Of a stretch of 64,000 nucleotides of DNA, positions 55,166 to 64,000 are shown piece by piece. The DNA comes from Limnomonas spitsbergensis. Taxonomy: Eukaryota > Chlorophyta > Chlorophyceae > Chlamydomonadales. How positions within the stretch are numbered: position 1 is the stretch's first letter; each line of letters starts with the position of its first letter. The DNA lies in the NCBI GenBank assembly GCA_037349105.1, contig JAYJMM010000038.1, positions 1,922,001-1,986,000 of the forward strand, read 5' to 3'. The notes under the pieces are model-generated. The model searched no databases, was not told where the DNA came from, and worked only from the letters and a program-made list of their open reading frames with translations. The translations under genes and the position numbers were made by a program.

Positions 55166-57659
55166 ATGATTCAAGTCCAGCAGACATGCAGTAGGGAGCT
55201 GTGTCACTACTCTGCAGCAGCTGCTGGAAGCAAGCGTGCTTTCGAGGATGACGGCATCAGCGGACAACAGAGGCTTAAAATTGCCAGTTTGATGTCCTCG
55301 CCTCGTCCGATGTCTCCACAGATTGCTACCAGCGGCCCTAGTCCTGTCCCAACCGACCCGACTTCCTTCGAATTCTGGCCAGCACATCGTGTACGCCCTG
55401 CATCATCAGCTGCTTCATCAGGCTGTCGATCAGGGGAGGGCCCCTCGACCTCCCCGCCACCGCCTTCCAACTATTTGGCGTATGTTCGGCGTGCATCCGA
55501 AATCAGCTTTGACGTGCACCCGAATGTGCACATAAGCGCGTATCGAGAGGCTCCTACGAACGATCTGGACCTCCATATCGAGTCATCAAGTGCGCTGAGA
55601 AAGGTGCGAAATCTTACCGATTCACAGTGTCATCCCGTGTGGCCTTTTTCGTGAGGTTCAGCTCCGGCAGCTACACGATTTTGATTTGACTGTCTTGACG
55701 CTTAGCTCGCTGCTCCGAGTTCGGTGTCCCTGCAGCTTCCTCCTGCTATCACGCCCGCCCCCTCGTGGTTCATATTCAAAGCCGGACGGTGACGCCGAGG
55801 CACTCGCAAAAAATACATCATGCCAGACCTTAGGAGCAGCAGTGTGCAGCATCGGCGAGATTTCTGGGAGATTCCCCAACCTCCCGGTCTCTAACGCCTA
55901 ACTAACCTTTCCTCTGCTATTTTCGCCTTACAGTGGTCGCCCTGCCAGCTGGTGCCCATGGGCAGGCCAGTGCTGCCACAGCCAGCTCCAGACCCAGATT
56001 CTAATGTCTTCAAGCCCGAGCCCATGCTGCACCTGAACGGACAGGCCATGCAGCACCTGACCCTTCTGGGCGAGATGCGCACCAAGGTAAGCATCTGGCC
56101 TGGAAGTCCATAGTTCAGCCAACTTGTGATGCTTGCGCCAGGTTCAATCAACAATGTAGCCTGTTTATTTACTAACGCACCCAACAGCATACACATAAGA
56201 TGGCTGTCCCTCAGTATAAAAGGACACTCGGTAGGCCAGACTGGCACAACCACTTATTACCCACCTAACTTCCCATGTCCTGCCTGTCTCCGCTCAGGTG
56301 GCCCAAGCGTTCCGCCGTCGTATTACCCGCCGTGTTGCCGCTGAGGCGCTCAGCCAGAAAGCAGCGGACACGCTGCTGCGAGCGTGCATGAGCCGTCTGG
56401 CCAAGCCAGTCAGCATAGCCCTGCAAAGGTGCGCGCTGTGATTGTCTCGAGGGACGGATTAGATTCTTGAGGGATAGATGGCCATAGATCTGGCCTGTTT
56501 TATTTTTTGACAGCTGAATGAGCTCGCCTTGCCGTGTCACGCCCTCTACCACGATCGGTGCACCCATAAGGCATGCCCTGATACTCTGCCCCTCCCCCAA
56601 CAATCCTGCTTTGCAAACAGGTACTGTGCTGCAAAGCGCTTCTTTGCCGAGGGTCAGTCGTGCCTATCCCGCATGTTGCTGAGCGAGGGACGCGGCGCGC
56701 TGGGTCTGTTTAGCAAGGACGTCACGGTAGTCACTGCAACGCTGGCCAACTCGGTCGTGAAGGCAGCGGTGAGGGCTGAGACTGAGGCACACCAGCGGCC
56801 CTCCTCAGCACCCATCTGGGTGCCTGCCGCAGCCGCTGCAACACTGGAGGTCATGGGCGAAGCGAGCTGGGTGGCAGCTGCCAGCAGCGAGGCCGCCGCG
56901 GCATGTGAAGGCGCTCCGATGATACGGACCTTCTCCTTTTCTGGCATGAACGACGAGTGCGTCCTTGCACCGGCTGGAATGTCCAAGGCGCCTTCTGCCA
57001 CTTGGCCCTCGAGCTTCCTCAGCTTGTTGCCGGCGGCCGGTTCCGCAGTCGCGATAGGGCCGCTGGCCTCCGCGTCGGGCCCGGACTCCGAGGAGGCACC
57101 GCAGGCGAGCTTTGCCTTTGAGCCGTCTGCCAGTTATTGCGGTCGGACAGCAGGGGCACCCGCGAGCAGCATGGTCGTCAGTCGCAGCTCGACGATGCTG
57201 CCGCTGGAGTCTAGCGCAGACAGCCCTGAGGCGTCGGAGGAGGCCGAGGCCGAAGAGGAAGAGGACCAGCAAGCGCTGGCGGGAGAGGAGGGTCACGGTG
57301 ACGCTATCCTGCAGCTTCTGGAGCCCGCTTTGTTTGAAGATGAGCCTGTGCTAGCAAGCTTTGTGGGGTGCGCCAATGGAGGGGCTGTCGCCGCAGATCC
57401 CAGCCCTGCTGCAGGGAGTGACGAGCTAGACCTGGCCCTGTCTGGCGTGTTCATGTCGGGCTTGAACAGCATTGATTGGTTTGCGGCGGTGCAGGAGGCC
57501 TACGGATTTGATCCGGAAGAGCTGCTGGAGCAGCAGGCGACACTGCCGGTGGGCGACGATGACGAGGTCGGGGGGGGGGGCGCGGGGCCGGATGTAGAGC
57601 AACTGGCGTTAGATGATGCGGAGGTGGTGGCGTCAAGGAGGCCCAGCATCTGGCATTAG
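55166..57659 (+). CDS. unrecognised acidic, Ala/Ser-rich protein
   Basis: Exons 55166-55603, 55934-56086, 56298-56428 and 56621-57659 join in phases 0, 0 and 2 into 586 residues. The N-terminal part has GSKRAFEDDG and Ser/Pro-rich sequence. Exon 2 reads WSPCQLVPMGRPVLPQPA and ends LLGEMRTK. Exon 3 and the start of exon 4 form a basic helical segment (VAQAFRRRITRRVAAEAL, LLRACMSRLAKPVSIALQ, YCAAKRFFAEGQSCLSRM) that may be the conserved core. The long last exon has an acidic run (EAEAEEEEDQQ) and short hydrophobic-acidic motifs such as SIDWFAAVQEAYGFDPEE. A transcription-related nuclear role is conceivable but not shown. The start is uncertain: ATG 55166 is the first Met in frame, yet an earlier exon joined at ctctgcag (55218) is possible. 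A TGTAA occurs at 57985. Confidence 0.62.
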
Positions 57660-57984
57660 CCTGGACTGGACAGCATCCTCCCACATGTCTGGCTTGCACC
57701 ATGAGGCAATTACCAGCATATCTGGCGCTGTATCATAATTGGGTGTTCGCCCTGAACAGGTACTAGCCCATAAATTCGTATTCGCCCAATCCTGGCGTTG
57801 GCCCATAATTGACCGTGGCCCCATAATTTGGCTTTTGCCCACATCTGGCATTTGGTTTGCCCAGAATGGGTTGAAGTGGCAGGGTGGTGCATGTCGCTCC
57901 TTCATCCCTGCTGTTGTACATCTTGTGTAGTTTTTTACATGTAGTTTTCCCATGTAGTTGTTTTGTGTGAACATGATTAACCTT

Positions 57985-57989
57985 TGTAA
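57985..57989 (+). terminator. putative TGTAA poly(A) signal
   Basis: TGTAA 326 bp after the stop of the gene ending at 57659. Weak because the motif is short. Confidence 0.3.
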
Positions 57990-59489
57990 CTGAGATGCAC
58001 AACTGCTGTTGCAGTAGCGGCTTGTGGCCCGCACTTACTTAAAGCAGAATCCCAAATTTGTATTTTGGCTAGCACGTATGTTTTTTGAACGTACCACGCA
58101 CCGGTAGGCATGCTCGATGTTCTCTTTTTTGTAGGGCAGATGGTAGGGAGTGCGAGAGTTGGTGCCTGGAAACAGCCTCGAAAGTTTTGGCTTTGAGGAT
58201 TGCCGAATATTCATTTGTTTATTGAGATAACGGCCCTTCTGGAGGCAAGGGTGCACCCTGTACTGTTAAAATTGTTTTCAGTTGTTGCAAGGTTGTTTTT
58301 AGGTGTTGCAATAATATTTGACACGTCTCCTATGGATGGTAATCCTTTTTCTCCACCTTTTGGTTGAAGTGCTGCTTTCAGGCCAGGTATTGGTTGTTTC
58401 AGGAATGAGGCTCTATTAACAGCAATTGAATGGTACTTTTCCACCCTTGCCTGAAAACAGGCTTAACACAGTCACAAAGAGCTTCTACCCCTCCGCAGTC
58501 TGTGTACCAGGTTCTCCTGTTTGTTCCCCTATTTATAATCCCGTTTCACTCCATAAGGCAGTGCATTTCTAGTGAACATTTCTGGTGATTTCTTGTTATG
58601 GTGGCATGGAGATCAAATTCGGGAAAACTTCGACCAGGCCAATATTTGTTAAGTAGGTCGCTCCTATTCCTCTACTCGTTGAAGTTACAGGGCGGCCTGA
58701 CTGGAACCGTCGACGTAAACCTGATGCTAACCTGGGACAAAAAACTCTCATGAACATTGTGTCAAAAAGTGTCTTCGTATCGCTGACGTAGGGGGGTACA
58801 AGTCCGACATTTGTCGAAGTGCGGTCATATGCCATGACACCAGTCACAGTTTCAGATACCGGTATATGCGGATATGTCTTGCCACCAGTCACAGGGCTTG
58901 ACGCTGACCCAGAAGAGGCCCCCAAATAGTGCCCAGATGATAATAATGGACACAGTTGCCACCAGGGGGTGGCCACTGGTACCGCACCTGCTGCTGAGAC
59001 TGGTGAACGATGTGAGCAGAGAAAGTCACCTAGGGGGCCGTCATGGTGATAATTCAACGTGCCACAACGACTACCCTGGCTAGCGCAGCCCTGTGCTGTT
59101 TGATGTATTTCGTATGTTTGCCTGACAGTGCGTCACTGTGTCAAGGCGTTTCTCGTTGGGCTCAGATTGTTCAGGGCGCTTGAAGCAAGGCCCGAAGGGT
59201 GCCAATGTTGTATACACACACCAGGGCCCGAAGATGACATTTCACCGCTGCACTATGCTCAAAAAGGCTTGGCCGCTTGGGTGCCCCACTGTCTTTTTGG
59301 GAGAAGTAAATGGAAGAGGGAAGACAGAGAGGAATCGAACGGGGGCACACGAGCTTGTCATCCGATCAAGTGAATTTGAGTTGTGCAGTACGGGGTGGAA
59401 TTTGCATTCATGTTACACGGCTCGTCGTTGACTAGGGGGGTATTCCGAGATGGCTGGGAAACAAACAGGCAGGGCAGAAGTTCATGGCG

Positions 59490-59655
59490 TCATTGCCCTT
59501 TGGGCCCTGCTTAAATAAAGCTCGGCCACGTCGGCAAACATAAAACCAGCTAGGAAAAGCAAGGGAGAAGGAACAAGAGGAAAGAAAGGAAAGCAAATTC
59601 ACCTTCCAAACAACAAGAACAACAACGAAAAGGTCGAGCAAACCGTATCCCCTGA
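59490..59655 (-). repeat. dispersed repeat family F, copy 2
   Basis: Inverted copy of 45160-45345, about 80 percent similar by eye. Origin not recognised. Confidence 0.75.
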
Positions 59656-61153
59656 AGAAAGGGCATCAGTAATCTTGAATAGTGGCCAGCCTGGCTGCCA
59701 CAGCCATAGGACCCAAGCGAACTGTACCCCCCTGTCATGCTGAACTAGTGCACCGTGCGTATCAATGGGTTATATTTTCTTGAACTAAGGATCTCTGCTG
59801 TTTAACTCTGTGTGTGAAACTGTTGTCACAGTCACACTTCCGTGCTTGCTCTGATTGTCTGTGAAGTGTGTTGTTCACACTTCTATTGCCTCCTAAAGTG
59901 GCCGTTTTGTCTCTTGCAGCCACTATTTCTTTCTTACTTGAAGCCCTGATTTCGTAATCACCCTTTAATCTGAAGTTACATAGTCACTCCTCATCGAGCA
60001 AGCACAAACACTGCTCACTTTATTCCAGCAAGCACAAACACTGCTCGAATATCGATCTATCATCCAGAACAAGCACCAAAACTGTTCGACCCTTCCAGCC
60101 TAAGCAAGCACAAACACTGCTTAGCCTTGAAGGTCTTCTCTTGATATTTCGGCCTTTATCAGGCATTCTCCAGCCTTCCAGCTGGTTTACCACCACCAAC
60201 TTCATCAACACTTCATCAACAGCCAGTCCAGAGGCTCCAAGTCGACTCCTTGATAGATCATCAAACGAGAAGATCGCCTACAAGCGACTTCCCATTGAAG
60301 ATCATCGTACACTGTCACCAGTGTACTACATCTTCAACTGCTGCTACTGTCACCTTCGGAAGGGTCGACCCATCAGGCAATGTTGTCAACAGTAGAGAAT
60401 AGTCAGGTAAGTAGTCCAGGGGATACTTATCTTAAATATATATCGACTGATTCCCAGGTTTACAGCTGGGAATTCGAGTCTCAATAGCAGTGATCAGGAA
60501 CCTGTCATATTCCTGAAGTCACAGCACTTTTCTAACTGAAAGGGGGTTACTCCTATTTTAGTTCATTCCACTGAAGCTGTTGCGCAGTCATTTGCTTGCG
60601 CAGCCATTAGCCCCGACACCCCCCCAGAATTGGAAGGTCTGTCATGACATCGCATCATCATACCGGTAAACAAGTGCACAACGCTTCATGTCTGTATTTT
60701 TTAAATCGCTCCTCGGTTCACAACACTGGTTCACACCAGTGAAACCCAGTGGCAGAACTCGTCACCCAATACTGTGAATTGGATCGCTGCCTGACAACAG
60801 GCCATAATGACCCCTGGGCAGCACCTAGCGCAGGGCCTTGCACAACATCTACAATTTCTTATCTACTAGGGGATGCTCGCGCCATGTCCAAAGTATCAGA
60901 GCGGCACCAAGCTGAAAGGAATAGCAAAACAATGATGGTGTCCAAAGCTCCACCCATGACCCTCAATCGGGAGGGGCAAGTGTGGAGCTTTGGCCTCCTG
61001 CAACCACCGCGGCGACCATGTCCATCACGTGATAGCAGCCCACAAAAACGAAGTAGCGCGCCTGATAGCGCGAAGCTGCTAGCGCAGCAGTCATCTCTCT
61101 AGGACCCCCTGCCTACAACGTTGCTGAAATGCACTCAAAATCACACGGCTGCG

Positions 61154-63137
61154 CTACACCAGCTCCTCCTCAAGCTCCTGAAGCTCTTCGATGACCTGGG
61201 GGAAAGTCGGCCGGGCGTCCGCCTTGGCGTTGGTGCATTTAATAATGAACTTCCGCAGTGGAGGCGGACAGTCGCTGCTCAATGCCAGGCCTCTACCTCT
61301 GCTGATATGCTGGATGACCTGGGGGAGGAGGAGGGGAAAGAGAGAGGCGGTCGGTGAAAGGAGAGTAAAAGAGAGGCGATGGACGAGTGGTGAAGAATGA
61401 GTTCCATAAAGGGGAGGTTAACAAATGAAAAATCCGGGTTTGAATCAGGGGGGGGAAGGGCAAGTAGTGAACAATGCATTTGCATAGAGAGGCAGGTGGA
61501 TCAGTAGTTATACCGAGATAGAAAGAGAGGGAAGGAGGCCAATCGTAAAAAAACAGACAGAATGGCGAGGTGGACGAGTGGTCAACAAAGAGAGAGGAGG
61601 GGAGGGAGGGGAGGATTGCAAGTGGTGGAAATAAGGAGAGACAAATAAATGTGACGTAGAAAGCTGGTGAAGGAAACCTGTGTAAATATGCAGGGGAGGA
61701 AGACAAGGTGAGAGGAGCGGTAGATTCTAGCGGACGTTTGCGAGGATCAGGGGGTGGGAAGCCACGGGGCTTGGATCTGCAAAAAATGGCCTGCATTGAG
61801 CCCTTGTTGCTTCCCACCCCACGACGACGAGGGTGCCGACCTTGTCTACTTCACCCTATTTTTGAGCTTGGTTTGCATGGTTCACACCAGGGTTTCATAC
61901 TATCAGGGTTCATGCCAATGCGACAGTGGTGCTAGAGGGAGGGGAGGGGATTGGGGGTAGATCCCTTGGAGAGCATCCAAGCATGTGTGTGCACGGATTC
62001 GACGCAGCAGATTTGACCGTTGCGCTTGGATAGAAAGAGCGCTGAGGGGTGCGTAGGTGACACACGACGTGCGGGCGGCAAGGCCCCAGGAGGTTTGGTG
62101 GGGATTCCACGATGCCCTGATGCAAGTTTTATCGTTCCTGCGCCCAAGACTGCCTATGGAGACCACCGGACCACCCCCACAGGGCCAACCTCCCCCTACC
62201 CTTGGCTCCAAGCAGCTTAGCGGCCCCCCACAAAAAACAGTTGTAGTGCTCAATGCAGCTGCAACTGAACGGACCCTGCAGAACTTAAAAGCAAGTCCTC
62301 TCTGCAGTATGATAAAATACCTGATAAAAGAGAGGTACCTACCCAACTTTTGTAGAGCGGGCCACATGGAAAGGGGCAAGTTTCAGGCACCTTCGGTGTA
62401 CCCACCTGTGACTGCGACATGCCCCCGTATGGACGCTTCCCGGTGTACAGCTCCCACAGGAGGACGCCAAACGAGTACACCTACGATCCACGGTCACAGG
62501 AGGCAGCGGATCGCGCGCAAGACACCTCAGCAGTGGACATAGGCAGGCCTTTTCTCATTATAGGGGGCCAGGATTTCAGCTCAGACCATGGCGATGCAAC
62601 AAACGATTTGATGAGCTTCTTCTTTGGTTCATGTACTACAATTTAGGCTCACTTTCTACAATCTAGGTAGGAAGATGCAATGAAAAGGTCTCCCTGAATG
62701 CATTTAGATGAGATCACTGGCGTCCAGATTTAATGCTTGTGGATCAACAGCATTTTTTGTTTTCAGGGTCCATCAGGTACAAGTCAGTTAAGTCTCAGCT
62801 TGCCGCCAAGGAAGTCTGGTGCAGCCAGCCCTGTTTTATCGACAGCCGGCCGTGATAGATCAAGGTTTGGTCACCAGCGGCCCCGAGGTGGATTCCCGGC
62901 AGCCTGTAAAATATGGTCTTAAGCGCAGCGTCAAGATCAGCAGGACTCCCCACCTCCCCTGGATCAGCAGGACCTCATGCCCCGGATCAGGGGGAGTCTG
63001 TTCCCCGGATAAGCAGGACTTTGTTTCCTAGATCAACAGCATTCTGTTCCCCAGATCAGCAGAACCATGTTATTTAGATCAGCAAAACTCACGTCAGCTG
63101 CCTTGGACAGGATGCCGTTCATCAGCAGCTCCGGAGC
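61154..63137 (-). CDS. protein kinase, C-terminal end only (TKL-like)
   Basis: Three phase-0 exons: 63137-63093, 62480-62406, 61318-61154 (stop at 61154-61156). They encode APELLMNGILSKAAD (the APE of subdomain VIII), VYSFGVLLWELYTGKRPYGG (subdomain IX, with the Asp supplied by the previous exon) and, in the last exon, CTNAKADARPTFPQVIEELQ, which holds the subdomain XI Arg. The DVYSFGVLLWEL and ARPTF patterns are typical of tyrosine-kinase-like (TKL) serine/threonine kinases, abundant in green algae. The ATP-binding lobe and the HRD and DFG motifs lie beyond the right edge, so activity cannot be judged. The protein ends about ten residues after the kinase domain. Confidence 0.88.
62930..63092 (-). 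repeat. degenerate ~30-bp repeat behind a kinase-gene donor
   Basis: On the minus strand the intron begins GTGAGTTTTGCTGATCTAAA and the word CTGCTGATC(C/T)(G/A)GG-AACAGA then recurs about five times. It starts at the donor itself, like the arrays in the MORN and NTH genes. Confidence 0.7.
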
Positions 63138-63319
63138 CTGAACGCGAAAGGGCACCACGACATTTGAATTTGAATTAAAAACAATTTACCACTTACAGCC
63201 CTCTACGAGGAAGCTAGCAAAAACAAATTGTACTATTTCTTGCTTTGGTGCCCTGCTTCGGTGTGAGCAGCCCAGAAACAGAGGAACTGAACCTTGTCAA
63301 TCTGTAATCCACGAAAGTG

Positions 63320-64000
63320 AATCCTGACCCCCCTATCAGGACTCACTGTGTGGGAGATGGCTGAACCCCCTATCAGGACTCACTGTGTGGGAGGTGGCTG
63401 ACCCCCCTATCAGGACTCACTGTGTGGGAGATGGCTGAACCCCCTATCAGGACTCACTGTGTGGGAGGTGGCTGACCCCCCTATCGATCTCACTGTGTGG
63501 GAGGTGGCTGACCCCCCTATCAGGACTCACTGTGTGGGAGATGGCTGAACCCCCTATCAGGACTCACTGTGTGGGAGATGGCTGACCCCCCTATCAGGAC
63601 TCACTGTGTGGGAGATGGCCGAACCCCCTATCAGGACTCACTGTGTGGGAGGTGGCTGACCCCCCTATCAGGACTCACTGTGTGGGAGATGGCTGAACCC
63701 CCTATCAGGACTCACTGTGTGGGAGGTGGCTGACCCCCCTATCAGGACTCACTGTGTGGGAGATGGCCGAACCCCCTATCAGGACTCACTGTGTGGGAGA
63801 TGGCTGAACCCCCTATCAGGACTCACTGTGTGGGAGATGGCTGAACCCCCTATCAGGACTCACTGTGTGGGAGATGGCCGAACCCCCTATCAGGACTCAC
63901 TGTGTGGTAGATGGCTGAACCCCCTATCAGGACTCACTGTGTGGGAGGTGGCTGACCCCCCTATCAGGACTTACTGTGTGGGAGATGGCTGACCCCCTAT
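63320..64000 (+). repeat. 37-bp minisatellite, continues past the window
   Basis: About 18 copies of GACTCACTGTGTGGGAGATG plus GCTGAACCCCCTATCAG, alternating with GAGGTGGCTGACCC variants. One unit at 63480 is shortened. It lies in a kinase-gene intron upstream (minus strand) of the exon at 63137. Confidence 0.95.

Larger units (their letters stand above)
57660..61153. other. intergenic region with repeats
   Basis: Lies between two convergent genes. TGTAA at 57985 may end the left gene. At 60000-60120 the word AAGCACAAACACTGCT occurs four times. The open frame 60141-60395 has no recognisable motif and I do not call it. Confidence 0.55.

Noticed and set aside
56265..57296. Minus-strand frames over the gene at 55166-57659
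   Set aside because: Shadows of GC-rich plus-strand exons without splice support.
60141..60395. 84-codon open frame
   Set aside because: No motif, no splice-supported continuation, and located among short repeats.

Overview
This is a nuclear genome segment from a eukaryote of the green lineage, most likely a chlorophyte alga. Every recognisable gene is split by GT-AG introns, exons are GC-rich, and several genes carry a TGTAA motif downstream of the stop codon, as chlorophycean algae do. The mitochondrial ATP synthase c subunit (ATP9) is encoded here as a nuclear gene with a presequence, which hints at a chlamydomonadalean-type alga. No species is claimed.

I joined exons by hand, using splice consensus plus phase agreement. 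Eight genes result. (1) Minus strand, about 29.1 kb down to the left edge: one very long gene (16 phase-compatible exons, C-terminus outside the window) for a MORN-repeat protein of about 1000 residues. (2) Plus strand, 29.3-41.0 kb: an endonuclease III (NTH) DNA glycosylase gene, head to head with gene 1 with 152 bp between the start codons. It has a G-run frameshift and lacks a recognisable exon for the catalytic Asp. (3) Minus, 42.3-43.2 kb: ATP9. (4) Minus, 46.9-47.6 kb: a small conserved protein of unknown function, head to head with (5) plus, 47.9-49.8 kb: a peroxisomal 2,4-dienoyl-CoA reductase ending in SKL. (6) Plus, 50.8-53.2 kb: an unrecognised protein with two ubiquitin-interacting motifs. 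(7) Plus, 55.2-57.7 kb: an unrecognised acidic, Ala/Ser-rich protein. (8) Minus, 61.2-63.1 kb: the C-terminal end of a protein kinase that starts beyond the right edge.

More than 16 kb is tandem repeat. Eight or more minisatellite arrays sit inside the introns of genes 1, 2 and 8, with units of 14, 21, 22, 28, about 35, 37, 69 and 90 bp. The striking pattern is that many arrays start at, or are copies of, an exon-intron junction. The 3.1 kb array at 4.3-7.4 kb is about 90 copies of the 3' end of exon 12 together with its 5' splice site. Shorter arrays of the same kind follow the donors of other exons. The very long open frames across these arrays are by-products of stop-free repeat units, not genes.

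The rest is intron or intergenic DNA with small transposon remnants: a hAT-like MITE family (two copies), a TA-target mariner-like MITE family (three copies), a decayed LINE with RNase H motifs, a hairpin element and several dispersed repeats.
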